Part shown: positions 17,792-26,572 of the stretch, piece by piece
Layout of the letters: every line of letters starts with the position of its first letter
How positions within the stretch are numbered: position 1 is the stretch's first letter
Source: Bacteroidota bacterium
GTDB lineage: Bacteria > Bacteroidota > Bacteroidia > Palsa-965
Length of the DNA stretch: 64,000 nt
Assembly (NCBI GenBank): GCA_020402865.1
Contig: JADBYT010000001.1
Location: 124,001 to 188,000 of the forward strand
Reading direction: 5' to 3'
Notes under the pieces: generated by a model
What the model saw: only the letters and a program-made list of their open reading frames with translations
Told to the model about the DNA's origin: nothing
The model's database searches: none
Position numbers and translations under genes: made by a program

Positions 17792-18628
17792 GTGACTGAA
17801 TCACCTTACAAAAATCAGCGCATGGTAATTGCCACCATGCACGGCAAAGAGCAGGTGCTGGCTCCGGTAATGGAGCAGCATCTGGGCGTGCGCTGCGAAG
17901 TTGTGGAGATAGATTCCGATGCGTTCGGTACATTTTCGGGTGAGGTTGAACGCACCGGAACACCCGTAGAAGCGGCGCTGCAAAAGTGCTATGCGGCTTT
18001 TGAAAAAACAGATGCCACGCTTGCACTCGCCAGCGAAGGCTCTTTTGGCCCGCATCCGGTAATTGGTTTGGTGCCGGGCAACGAAGAATGGCTTGTATTG
18101 CTGGAACGGCAAACTAACCGGCACATTGTAGCAAGGCATATCACCACAGAAACCAATTTTGCCGGGCAGCAGGTAAATAATTTCACCGAACTAAAAACGT
18201 TTGCCCGCCGGGTTGGGTTCCCCTTGCATGCTTTGCTGCTTAAGGATCGTGAAACTAACTTCACACAGTGTTTCAAAGGCATTTTTACAGAAGAGGCATT
18301 GCAAAATGCCTTTACTTCGCTCGGTCATACCGCCTGGGCCGAAACCGATATGCGGGCCATGCACAACCCCACGCGCATGAAAGCGATTGAAGCTGCTGCT
18401 CATAAACTGGCCGCCAAAGTGCTTTCCCGCTGCCCGAACTGCCACGAACCGGGCTTTGCCGTTACCGCTGCAATTGAAGGCCTGCCCTGCGAACTTTGCA
18501 ACCAGCCAACGCGCGGCATCCTGTTTCATATATACACCTGCACGTCCTGTACCCACCGCGAAGAACGCATTCCGCCACAGCGAAAGGCATTTCAGGATGC
18601 CATGTATTGCGATTATTGCAATCCGTAA
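17792..18628 (+). CDS. DUF6671-like protein with C-terminal zinc ribbon-like cysteines
   Basis: Starting at GTG 17792 the product has 278 residues; TTG 17774 and ATG 17822 are alternatives. The opening RMVIATMHGKEQVLAPVM, the GSFGPHP motif near residue 90 and the C-terminal pairs CPNC, CELC, CTSC and CDYC match what I recall of DUF6671 proteins, which are cytoplasmic and of unknown function. The eight cysteines in four CxxC pairs probably bind two zinc ions, as in rubredoxin-like knuckles. It stands alone between a decayed frame and an exported protein gene. Enzymatic function is not known; the name is pattern based. Confidence 0.75.
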   Translation: MTESPYKNQRMVIATMHGKEQVLAPVMEQHLGVRCEVVEIDSDAFGTFSGEVERTGTPVEAALQKCYAAFEKTDATLALASEGSFGPHPVIGLVPGNEEWLVLLERQTNRHIVARHITTETNFAGQQVNNFTELKTFARRVGFPLHALLLKDRETNFTQCFKGIFTEEALQNAFTSLGHTAWAETDMRAMHNPTRMKAIEAAAHKLAAKVLSRCPNCHEPGFAVTAAIEGLPCELCNQPTRGILFHIYTCTSCTHREERIPPQRKAFQDAMYCDYCNP

Positions 18629-18747
18629 GCCATTGGGTATTCCCCGCCCGCTTTCAGGCTACATAAACAGCAGCCGGCAGGCATCCTGTTGCCAACCTTT
18701 TTATTATCTTTCGCGTTAAACCTCCTGCGCAACAGCGCAAAACCGGT

Positions 18748-20007
18748 ATGCGTTTACATTTCGTGTGTGCCCGAAAACCACTGCTCACAGCATTGCTGTT
18801 GCTTTGCGTGTGGCCTTTGTTTGCGCAGGGCGATATGCGTTTTTTCGGCACGGCTACCAAAGCCGGGCAGGCTTTGCCGGGTGCCAACGTGAGTGTATTC
18901 ATGGATGGACGCCCGCTCCTTAACCTTACTACCGGCCGTAACGGGAAGTTCAGATTTACGGTTGATCTCGGGCATCAGTATCGGATCGACTTTACCTCGC
19001 CGGGTTGTGTGCCGATGTATATGGTGATGGATTTGCGGGTGCCCCGCGACAAAGGCTGGATTTATCCCGACTACGTGTGCGAAATTCCGTTCTTCGTACC
19101 CAACGATCCGCGTGTACGCACGGAGCAGTTTGCGCAAAAACCATTTGCCAAAGTAATTTTTGATGGCAACAAAGGTTTTTACGACGATCCGAAATGGAAT
19201 TTTACATCCACGCTTTTTAAAAACCCCGAAGAAGAACGACAGAAGCAGCTGCAACGCGAAGCCGAAGAGCGCGCGCGTATTGAAGAGGAAGACCGCAAGC
19301 GTAAACTACTGCTGGAAGAAGAACAGCGCGTGCTTGCCGAAGAAGCCCGGCGCAAACAACAGGCAGCACAAACACCTGCTACGCCCACACCCACTGTGCT
19401 GCCAGCTCTGGCTGCTGAAACAGAGGCACAGCGGCTTGAGCGCGAACGAAAGGAAAAAGAACAGCAGCAGCAGGCTAACCAGCAGGTAAAAAAACAATAC
19501 GAAAACAACCTGCTTAAACTGGCCGCCGAAAGCGAAAGGCAGCAGAATGTGCAGAAGTTTGATAAAATGAAAGGAACTGCACGAGGCAATTCGGCCGTGC
19601 AGGCCTTGCGTGTGGAGTCGGAAGTTAAAGCACAGGCCGAATTTGTGCGCGAACAACAGCAGCAACAACAAAAACAACAGCAGGTAAACAAACAGGTGAA
19701 AGATGCGCAGGTGAAAAAACTGCAGGAAACCGCAGCCAAAGTGCAGCGCGATGCCAATGCAGCAAAGCTGCGGCCTGTAGTACAAATGGGGACTTTCCAC
19801 TACCAGCCGTCGCCAACTATTGTGGTGACTTTTGTAGATGATATTTTTTCGGATGTGAAAACCACGCTGGTAAGCTGGCCCGGAGGGAAAAAAGTAGAAT
19901 TCCGCGCGGTGATTTACTGGTGGGGAGCTACGTATTTTTACCGCGATGGTTTGGAAATAGATGAGAAAACCTACACCAATGAAATTACAAAGTACAGGCA
20001 GAGTTAG
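18748..20007 (+). CDS. Exported protein with carboxypeptidase-regulatory-like domain and long coiled coil
   Basis: A 419-residue protein. A signal peptide occupies about residues 1-28 (ending LFAQ). Residues 30-115 resemble a beta-sandwich of the CarboxypepD_reg type (GATxxG..LPGANVSVFMDG...TTGRNGKFRFTV). About 155-345 is a charged coiled coil full of Glu, Lys, Arg and Gln with a Pro/Thr break in the middle, including runs of glutamine. The last 70 residues form a separate beta-rich domain (PTIVVTFVDDIF). It overlaps the start of the next gene by 29 bases, so the two are probably translated together and may act as a periplasmic partner pair. Function unknown. Confidence 0.7.
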   Translation: MRLHFVCARKPLLTALLLLCVWPLFAQGDMRFFGTATKAGQALPGANVSVFMDGRPLLNLTTGRNGKFRFTVDLGHQYRIDFTSPGCVPMYMVMDLRVPRDKGWIYPDYVCEIPFFVPNDPRVRTEQFAQKPFAKVIFDGNKGFYDDPKWNFTSTLFKNPEEERQKQLQREAEERARIEEEDRKRKLLLEEEQRVLAEEARRKQQAAQTPATPTPTVLPALAAETEAQRLERERKEKEQQQQANQQVKKQYENNLLKLAAESERQQNVQKFDKMKGTARGNSAVQALRVESEVKAQAEFVREQQQQQQKQQQVNKQVKDAQVKKLQETAAKVQRDANAAKLRPVVQMGTFHYQPSPTIVVTFVDDIFSDVKTTLVSWPGGKKVEFRAVIYWWGATYFYRDGLEIDEKTYTNEITKYRQS

Positions 20008-23000
20008 TGTGTTGCTGCTGTGTGTATGCACTGCTTTTCTGCTCAGGGCGCAAACCTCGGGCTTTATTTCGTATGGCGTAGAGCAGGGACTGGCGCAGGC
20101 ACAGGTGCAAACCATGGTGCAGGATGCGGATGGAAATTTGTGGGTGGGCACACTGGCCGGACTGTCGAAATACAACGGGCAGTCGTTTACCAATTACACC
20201 CGCCGCGACGGGCTGGCTGAAGACTGGGTGACTGCCGCCTATAAAGACAAACGCGGCGATTTGTGGTTTGGCCACTGGGCCGGTGGCGTTACGCGGTATA
20301 ATGTAAACCGGAAGAAATTCGAGAGCATGAATCTCGAAGAATATACACGCTTTCATACCATAACCGCGATTACGGAAGATAAAAAAGGTTTTTTGTGGAT
20401 TGCCACCGAGGGTGCGGGAATTTACATTTACGATGTGGCCAAAAACCAGATGTATGCGCTGGATAAGAAAGACGGATTAGCCAGCGCCAATGTGTATGAT
20501 CTTTGTCTTGATGCCAATTCGAATATGTGGATTGCCACCGATCACGGCATTACCATTTGCGATACAAAAGCGGACATTACCTCGCCCGCAGCTTACACCG
20601 ATCTTAATGCCGGCCGTGGATTTGTGAGCGATTACATTACCTGTTTTGCCCTGCTCAACAACGGAAAGGAAATGTGGGTGGGCACGGCCGACAAAGGCGT
20701 GCTTGTGATGCAATTGCCGCCTACGTTTGTAGCCCGCAATGCGCCCACGCTGCTTACTACCATGCGCCGTTTCAGTACAGCCGACGGAATGGGAGCTGAT
20801 TTTGTGGAAGCCATTTGCGGCGACAATCTGGGTAATGTGTGGACCGGAACTGCCGGAGGAGGTGTGGCGCGAATAACTCCGGGTAACTCCAAAGCCCGTT
20901 TCTCGGCACTTGACAAAGCGGCCGTGCGCAACTACTCCACACGAAACGGATTGAGCTATTTCAATGTGCGTTGTCTTTTACAGGATCGTGAAGGGAGTGT
21001 GTGGATTGGTACCGATGTTGGCCTGAATCAGTATCGTGGCGAACGGTTTACCTTGTATGACCGGCAGGACGGACTGCCCAATGATATTGTGTGGGCCACC
21101 TGTACCGACAGGCTGGGCAATGTGTGGCTTGGAACAAATGCCGGACTGGTAAAAATGAGTTTTTACACGCTGCCTGATAATAACGATCAGCGGTTTACGC
21201 TGCGCACCTACACCACGGCCGACGGACTTGGCAGCGATGCCGTGCTTGCCTTGCACGAAGATGAAGCCGGTAATATCTGGGCAGGTACCAATGGCGGCGG
21301 AGTAAGTAAACTTGCCCCCGGCAGCGAAGCACTTGAAACCTACAGCATATCCGATTCCCTCACCGGAAATATGGTGTATGCAATCAGTTCCGACCGAAAT
21401 GGTGATATCTGGATTGGTACACGCAACGGCGCATCCCGTTTAACACCCAATACCAGAGCAGTACGCAATTTTACCACTGCCGACGGGCTGGGAGGCAACA
21501 ACGTGTATCGTATTTTCTGCGACAGCCGCGGACAATTGTGGTTCGGGTCGCTGGGTGGTTATCTTTCAGTATATAACGGCAGCACGTTTACCCGTTACGA
21601 TGAAAGCAACGGTATTGTGCATCGTTTTATTCTTTGCATTAGCGAAGACAATAACCACAACCTCTGGTTTGGTGCTTACGGCGGCGGATTGTATGCGTAT
21701 GACGGGCGCACATTCAGAAACTACACCCGCAAAAACGGACTTTCCACTGAATCGCCTTACGCTATTATTGCCGATAAGATGAACAACATCTGGATCGGAA
21801 ACAGCCGCGGACTTGATTGCCTTTCCTCGCGTGATACCACGTTTTCATACTACGGCCGCAACGAAGGTTTTCCGGGTACGGAAGTAAACCCGAATGCGGT
21901 GTGCATGGATCGTGATGGTAACCTTTGGTTTGGAACTGTGATGGGTGCGGTGCGGTTTAGTCCGAAGGAAAATTTCCGCAACACCATTGAGCCGGTCGTA
22001 TCTGTTTCCGGACTGCGCATTTTTATGCGCGATGCAGAATTTCCGGAAGAAAACCGGTTTGCCTATAATCAGAATTACCTCACCTTCATTTTCACCGGCA
22101 CCAGTTTAACCAGTCCCGACAAAGTGCGTTATCAGTATAAACTCGAAGGCTTTGATAACGACTGGTCGCCGGTGCCGACGCATGTAAATGAAGCTACGTA
22201 TTCCAATCTTCCGCCGGGCGAGTACACCTTTCTGGTGCGTGCCTGTAACAACGATGGCGTGTGGAACCGCGAGCCTGCGCGCTATAAATTCACCATTAAA
22301 CCACCCTTCTGGCAAACGGCTGTATTTTATGGCGGTATGATTTTGCTGGTGGGTTTTCTGATTTTCGGATTTGATCGTGTGCGCACACGCGGACTGAAGA
22401 AGCAGAAGGAGGCGCTCGAATCGCAAGTAAGCGAGCGTACACTTGAACTTGCGCTGCGTAACGATGAGCTTGCGCAGAAGAACAAAGAAATTACCGACAG
22501 TATCCGCTACGCCAAGCGCCTGCAGGATGCCATGCTTATTCCGGCCTGGCATCTGCGCCGCGATTTGCCTGATTCGTTTGTGATGTTTAAGCCCAAAGAC
22601 ATTGTGAGCGGCGATTTCTGGTTCTATCGCAAAAAGAATCAGCGCATACTTATGGCTGCGCTCGACTGCACCGGGCATGGTGTACCCGGCGCGTTTATGA
22701 GCATTATGGCCAACGATTTGCTGGAGCAGGTGGTAACAGGCAATGAGCACGAAACACCGGCGCAGCTGCTTGACCGCCTCAACATACTCATGGCGGATAA
22801 AATGCGTTATCAGACAGACGAACTTCACGTGCGTGAAGGGTTTGATATCGCATTGATTGCATACAATACCGATACGCGCGAGTTGCAATATGCCGGCTCG
22901 TACAATCCGCTGCTGCATTTCCGCAGCCGCCAGATGACCGAGCTGCAGCCCGATAAAATTTCGGTAGGAAGCTGGACGGCCGACAAACCGGAATACTTTA

Positions 23001-23242
23001 AACTGCAAACCCTGCAACTACAGGCCGGCGATACGTTTTACATTTTCTCCGACGGTTTCTCCGATCAGTTTGGCGGGCCGCAGGGAAAGAAGTTTAAAAC
23101 AAGCCAGTTCAAAGCACTGCTGCTTAGCGTGCAGGGCCTTGAAATGGCCGAACAGGAACGCACACTCAGCCGCACCATAGAAAGCTGGCGCGGCGAGCTG
23201 GAACAGGTTGATGATATGCTGGTGATTGGTGTGCGGGTTTAG
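19979..23242 (+). CDS. Propeller-sensor SpoIIE-type serine phosphatase
   Basis: 1087 residues from ATG 19979, chosen because it gives a clean signal peptide (ending LLRAQ); an upstream ATG at 19961 adds six residues. Residues about 25-680 carry repeated 'G.LWxGT.GGGV.r...' blades typical of two-component regulator propeller domains. About 690-770 is a Y_Y_Y domain (RYQYKLEGFDNDW). A membrane helix follows at about 780-800, then a coiled coil and a SpoIIE/PP2C phosphatase domain (KDIVSGDFWFY; DCTGHGVPGAFMS; FSDGFSDQFGG). Periplasmic sensing would control a cytoplasmic phosphatase acting on a phosphoserine target, probably an anti-sigma-antagonist type protein. That target is not in the window. 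Confidence 0.92.
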   Translation: MKLQSTGRVSVLLLCVCTAFLLRAQTSGFISYGVEQGLAQAQVQTMVQDADGNLWVGTLAGLSKYNGQSFTNYTRRDGLAEDWVTAAYKDKRGDLWFGHWAGGVTRYNVNRKKFESMNLEEYTRFHTITAITEDKKGFLWIATEGAGIYIYDVAKNQMYALDKKDGLASANVYDLCLDANSNMWIATDHGITICDTKADITSPAAYTDLNAGRGFVSDYITCFALLNNGKEMWVGTADKGVLVMQLPPTFVARNAPTLLTTMRRFSTADGMGADFVEAICGDNLGNVWTGTAGGGVARITPGNSKARFSALDKAAVRNYSTRNGLSYFNVRCLLQDREGSVWIGTDVGLNQYRGERFTLYDRQDGLPNDIVWATCTDRLGNVWLGTNAGLVKMSFYTLPDNNDQRFTLRTYTTADGLGSDAVLALHEDEAGNIWAGTNGGGVSKLAPGSEALETYSISDSLTGNMVYAISSDRNGDIWIGTRNGASRLTPNTRAVRNFTTADGLGGNNVYRIFCDSRGQLWFGSLGGYLSVYNGSTFTRYDESNGIVHRFILCISEDNNHNLWFGAYGGGLYAYDGRTFRNYTRKNGLSTESPYAIIADKMNNIWIGNSRGLDCLSSRDTTFSYYGRNEGFPGTEVNPNAVCMDRDGNLWFGTVMGAVRFSPKENFRNTIEPVVSVSGLRIFMRDAEFPEENRFAYNQNYLTFIFTGTSLTSPDKVRYQYKLEGFDNDWSPVPTHVNEATYSNLPPGEYTFLVRACNNDGVWNREPARYKFTIKPPFWQTAVFYGGMILLVGFLIFGFDRVRTRGLKKQKEALESQVSERTLELALRNDELAQKNKEITDSIRYAKRLQDAMLIPAWHLRRDLPDSFVMFKPKDIVSGDFWFYRKKNQRILMAALDCTGHGVPGAFMSIMANDLLEQVVTGNEHETPAQLLDRLNILMADKMRYQTDELHVREGFDIALIAYNTDTRELQYAGSYNPLLHFRSRQMTELQPDKISVGSWTADKPEYFKLQTLQLQAGDTFYIFSDGFSDQFGGPQGKKFKTSQFKALLLSVQGLEMAEQERTLSRTIESWRGELEQVDDMLVIGVRV

Positions 23243-23288
23243 TGTGTGACGTGCTTTTTGAAACACCTGACGGTATGAGTGTATAGCC

Positions 23289-23367
23289 GGGATTGCAGCG
23301 GAAAACCCGGAAGGTTTACATTGCCTTTTAGCATGAAAACCGCTGAGGATTTGTAGCGAAAAGCCCG
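23289..23367. repeat. Two copies of a short intergenic repeat
   Basis: GGGATTGCAGCGGAAAACCC (23289-23308) and GGATTTGTAGCGAAAAGCCC (23347-23366) are variants of one sequence about 58 bases apart, in the gap after the SpoIIE-type phosphatase gene. A related fragment (TATAGCGGAAGACGGGACAG) occurs near 48479. I take it as a dispersed Bacteroidota intergenic repeat. Confidence 0.45.
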
Positions 23368-23475
23368 TGCAGGTGGAACTTTACTGCACCTTAAATTTCG
23401 CTCCTTTTTCAATTATTCTTGATTCCCCTACCGGTGCGAGGTTAGCACCGGGCACAGCTGCCTGAAAGGGAAAAA

Positions 23476-24690
23476 TTACTCTTCACTTACCCATTTCCAA
23501 TTCCGTTTCAGCAAAGGCAGTGCTTGCCAGTCTCGCCTCACAGCCCGAATTTCTTCTGGGGTGGAATTATTTTTGAGCACAAGGGTGTCGTTGTGCAATT
23601 CATAGTTCCACAACGTGTGTGCCTGTTTGGGTTGTTGAAGATAAAGCTGATGCAGCAGTGTATCGTACACCAGTGTGTGGCTGATCATACGTTCATCATT
23701 CAGTTGAAAAATAAGATGTCCTTTGCGGTGAATGAAAATGCGGCGGATGCTTTCGGTATTTCCCTGTAGCGGAAGCACAAGTTCATTATTCTCATTCAGC
23801 TGCAGGTAAACTTCGTAAGTGCCGTGCAGAAATGGCCGTACTACCTTGTCGTCGTTGAAATTGCCTGTTTTTACAAAGCCGTATAACGATTCGCTGAGGA
23901 ATGCGATGATGAGCAGCGTTTTTACTGTGATATAAACTTTCCTGCTCAGCTTCGGCCACAAGGCGGGTTCTGCAACTGGTGTTACGGGTTGTTTTTGCAC
24001 AAGCAGTGTGTAGAGTTGTTTCAGCGCAGGCCATGCGGATACAAATGCCAGAAGCAGCAGAAAAAGTGAAAGCAGTTTTACCGATACATCAAAACTGAAA
24101 TTGAGCAACACTACGTGCAGCATTATTCCTGCGGCCATTAGCGCACCGGCACCGCGTGTGCGGGTAAACAGCAGCAGCGCGGCGGAAATTACTTCGGCAA
24201 GTCCGGTGAAAAAGGAAAAGCTCCACGAAGTGCCTGCCGTACTCCAAAACAACAAATCAGGCGAGAGATTTCCGAGCGGTGTGTAAAGTGTGTTTGGCTC
24301 GGGCAAATAAAACTGATGCTTGAACACTTTGTCGAAGCCGTACACCAGCAACATGAGTGCCAGATAATACGTGCTGATTGTTCGTAGCCAGCGCCACTCG
24401 TGTTGCTGTTCACGTTTAAAGAATGTCCACGCCAGGGCACCTGTTGCGCTGCAAATACACAGCAGCAATGTCAGTACATACATCCCCGCACTGTCGCTGC
24501 CCATCAGGGCTTCGTAGTTTTCGGGCAGCAGTGTGGTTGCTTTGCCAAATGCTTCCACAGCGCCGGCGGTAAACGGTAAAAGAAAACTCCCGCTGTCGGG
24601 CAGGAGTGAAAAGGGCATGGGAAGAAAAATCACAAACAGCACCACAAACAAAAGCAGTGTGCGCAGCGCAAGTGTGTGTAGCAATTTCAT
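23476..24690 (-). CDS. DoxX-like integral membrane protein with C-terminal soluble domain
   Basis: 404 residues from ATG at 24690, 5 bases after the stop of the upstream gene; longer reading would remove the natural hydrophobic N-terminus. It has about eight hydrophobic segments up to residue 270, including DoxX-like 'YYLALMLLVYGFDKVFKHQFYLPEPN' helices and a 'GLAEVISAALLLFTRTRGAGAL' helix. Residues about 285-404 are hydrophilic and beta-like, probably facing the periplasm. DoxX proteins are small redox-linked membrane proteins; the fused soluble domain is unusual and I do not recognise it. Cotranscribed with the small exported protein upstream. Confidence 0.65.
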   Translation of the reverse strand: MKLLHTLALRTLLLFVVLFVIFLPMPFSLLPDSGSFLLPFTAGAVEAFGKATTLLPENYEALMGSDSAGMYVLTLLLCICSATGALAWTFFKREQQHEWRWLRTISTYYLALMLLVYGFDKVFKHQFYLPEPNTLYTPLGNLSPDLLFWSTAGTSWSFSFFTGLAEVISAALLLFTRTRGAGALMAAGIMLHVVLLNFSFDVSVKLLSLFLLLLAFVSAWPALKQLYTLLVQKQPVTPVAEPALWPKLSRKVYITVKTLLIIAFLSESLYGFVKTGNFNDDKVVRPFLHGTYEVYLQLNENNELVLPLQGNTESIRRIFIHRKGHLIFQLNDERMISHTLVYDTLLHQLYLQQPKQAHTLWNYELHNDTLVLKNNSTPEEIRAVRRDWQALPLLKRNWKWVSEE

Positions 24691-24695
24691 GGCAA

Positions 24696-25139
24696 TCAGG
24701 CTGCGCGGCGTTTCAGTTGCCACCAGCCCAAGCCGCCAGCCACTGTGGCCACTACGGCAAGCAGCCAGATCCATGTGGCGTTGTTGCTGCTGCGCTCAAT
24801 TGAAAACATGCCCGCCTGTAGTTTTTTCTTTTCAAAGCCCACCAGCTTTGTATCGGGGTAAATTTTCCTGAGGCTGTCGAGCGAAATTTTCGGATCGTTG
24901 GCAATGGGGTGATGATGCACCACATGGTTGCCGAAGTTGGTGTATTGCCGCACCGTGCTGTCATTCACAAACACAATACTGTCGATGTGGAGATGAATAA
25001 CCGGATTGCCGGGAATGTTTCCGGGTGTTTGCGCCTGCACGGTGCCGTTGTGGCTTTGTGCGGCAATGCGCTCGGTTTGTGCGTGTACAGATAGCACAAG
25101 GAGCGAAAGCAGAAGTAAGAGTGTAAGGCGCATGTACAT
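24696..25139 (-). CDS. Small exported protein with C-terminal membrane anchor
   Basis: 147 residues; ATG at 25133 would give MRLTLLLLLSLL and is equally good. A signal peptide ends near VHAQ. The mature part is about 100 residues (repeated His-His and Asn motifs such as HVVHHHP) and a single C-terminal helix (WIWLLAVVATVAGGLGWW) is followed by the basic tail QLKRRAA. The topology suggests a periplasmic domain tethered to the inner membrane. It sits directly before the DoxX-like gene, so the two probably work together. I do not recognise the family. Confidence 0.6.
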   Translation of the reverse strand: MYMRLTLLLLLSLLVLSVHAQTERIAAQSHNGTVQAQTPGNIPGNPVIHLHIDSIVFVNDSTVRQYTNFGNHVVHHHPIANDPKISLDSLRKIYPDTKLVGFEKKKLQAGMFSIERSSNNATWIWLLAVVATVAGGLGWWQLKRRAA

Positions 25140-25187
25140 TGGATTTTAAGCAGTACAATGCCTCAAAAATCAGGCCAGAAAGCGGTC

Positions 25188-26285
25188 TTACTCCTGTTTT
25201 TCGGTTTTACGCGGTGCCAGTTCCTGATTTTTCTGCACGGCCTCGTTTTTATTGGCCAATTGCCCGCAGGCGGCGTCAATGTCTTTACCCCGGCTGCGGC
25301 GCACGTTTACAATTACGTGGTTGTCTTCAAGCACACGTGTAAACTGGTTGAGTCGTTCGGGCAGGGTTTGTTTAAACTCGCCGTCGTCTATGGGGTTGTA
25401 TTCAATGATGTTTACTTTGGCCGGTACTTTTTTGCAGTAGGCTGCCAGTTCCTTTGCATCCTGCACCGCATCGTTGAAATCTTTGAATACAATGAATTCG
25501 AATGTGACGCGGGTGCCGGTTTTTTCGTAAAAATAGTTGAGTGCTTCGGCCAGTGCATCGAGCGTATTCTGCTCGTTAATGGGCATGATCTTGTTGCGCT
25601 TGTAATCGTTGGCCGCGTGCAGTGAAAGGGCAAGATTGAATTTCACTTCATCATCGCCCAGCTTCTTAATCATTTTTGCAATACCCGCCGTAGAAACCGT
25701 AATGCGTTGTGGCGACATGCCCAGCCCGTCGGGTGCAGTGATGCGTTCAACCGAATCGAGCGTGTTGCGGTAGTTGAGCAGTGGTTCGCCCATGCCCATA
25801 TATACAATGTTGGTGAGCGATTGCTGATAATGCTGCTGTGCCTGTTCCTTAATAAGCGCCACCTGATCGTAAATTTCCTCGGCTTCAAGATTACGCAAAC
25901 GGGCCAGGCGGCCGGTGGCGCAAAACTTACAGGTTAAACTGCAGCCCACCTGCGACGAAATGCAGGCTGTCATGCGTGTTTCGGTAGGGATGAGCACACC
26001 CTCCACAATATTTCCGTCGTGCAAACGGAACGCTGATTTGATGGTACGGTCGCGGCTCACCTGAAATGTATCCACACACACGGCAGGCAGCGAGAAGTTG
26101 GTTTCCAGCAGTGTGCGCGTGTCTTTCGAAAGGTTGGTCATCCCTTCAAAACTCCGCGCCGATTTCTGCCAGAGCCATTCCCAAACCTGTTTCGCACGAA
26201 AAGCCTTTTCGCCGTGTTCGGTAAAAAATGCTTTCAGCTCATCTTGCGAGAGCGTGCGAATGCTGCGTTTTTCAGTGGATTTCAT
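25188..26285 (-). CDS. rlmN: 23S rRNA (adenine2503-C2)-methyltransferase, dual-specificity RlmN
   Basis: 365 residues. A radical-SAM methyltransferase that methylates A2503 of 23S rRNA and A37 of some tRNAs. The iron-sulfur motif CSLTCKFC is at Cys115, Cys119 and Cys122. The methyl-carrying cysteine lies in DAACGQL near residue 345. The family motifs GMGEPLLN and STAGI are present. A perfect -7 element (TACCTTTG on the minus strand) ends 8 bases before the start codon, so the transcript may be leaderless or nearly so. Confidence 0.97.
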   Translation of the reverse strand: MKSTEKRSIRTLSQDELKAFFTEHGEKAFRAKQVWEWLWQKSARSFEGMTNLSKDTRTLLETNFSLPAVCVDTFQVSRDRTIKSAFRLHDGNIVEGVLIPTETRMTACISSQVGCSLTCKFCATGRLARLRNLEAEEIYDQVALIKEQAQQHYQQSLTNIVYMGMGEPLLNYRNTLDSVERITAPDGLGMSPQRITVSTAGIAKMIKKLGDDEVKFNLALSLHAANDYKRNKIMPINEQNTLDALAEALNYFYEKTGTRVTFEFIVFKDFNDAVQDAKELAAYCKKVPAKVNIIEYNPIDDGEFKQTLPERLNQFTRVLEDNHVIVNVRRSRGKDIDAACGQLANKNEAVQKNQELAPRKTEKQE

Positions 26286-26292
26286 TGTGGGG

Positions 26293-26300
26293 CAAAGGTA
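26293..26300 (-). promoter_or_regulatory. Bacteroidota -7 element of rlmN
   Basis: On the minus strand the sequence is TACCTTTG, an exact match to TAnnTTTG, followed by CCCCACA and the ATG at 26285. The spacing implies that transcription starts within a few bases of the start codon. Confidence 0.65.
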
Positions 26301-26404
26301 CGGAAAAGCCAGTAACCCTTCGGGTGGCTTTTAATACGTATAAAACATTTTGGAGCGAACCTTTTAGTGCAACAAAATACTGTCCGGCTCCGGCTTTCCG
26401 TTCC

Positions 26405-26499
26405 AATTTGCCAAAACAAAAATTAGTTTGGGTTCAACTCTCCGAGGTCTTTAAGACCTCGGAGAGTTTGGGATTAGTTTATTTTTGTTTTGGCAAATT
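26405..26499. repeat. Nested inverted repeat, about 95 bp
   Basis: Outer arms of 19 bases (26405-26423 and 26481-26499, AATTTGCCAAAACAAAAAT and its complement) flank an inner perfect palindrome with 16-base arms (AACTCTCCGAGGTCTT at 26434-26449, its complement at 26451-26466, one T between). The whole could fold into a long hairpin. It lies between the rlmN start and the SnoaL-like gene. It resembles intergenic MITE- or REP-like elements of Bacteroidota; no transposase is present. Confidence 0.75.
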
Positions 26500-26572
26500 T
26501 CCACTGCAATCCGGGCTAAGAAATCATTTCGTCTGGTATTTCAAATTACCACACACTTTTGTACACCGGGAA

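Noticed and set aside
19306-20193. Cys/Leu/Phe-rich minus-strand frames over the coiled-coil gene
   Set aside because: Low-complexity shadows of the Gln/Lys/Glu codons on the plus strand.
22106-23017. 303-codon minus-strand frame
   Set aside because: Antisense to the SpoIIE phosphatase domain, whose motifs are clear.
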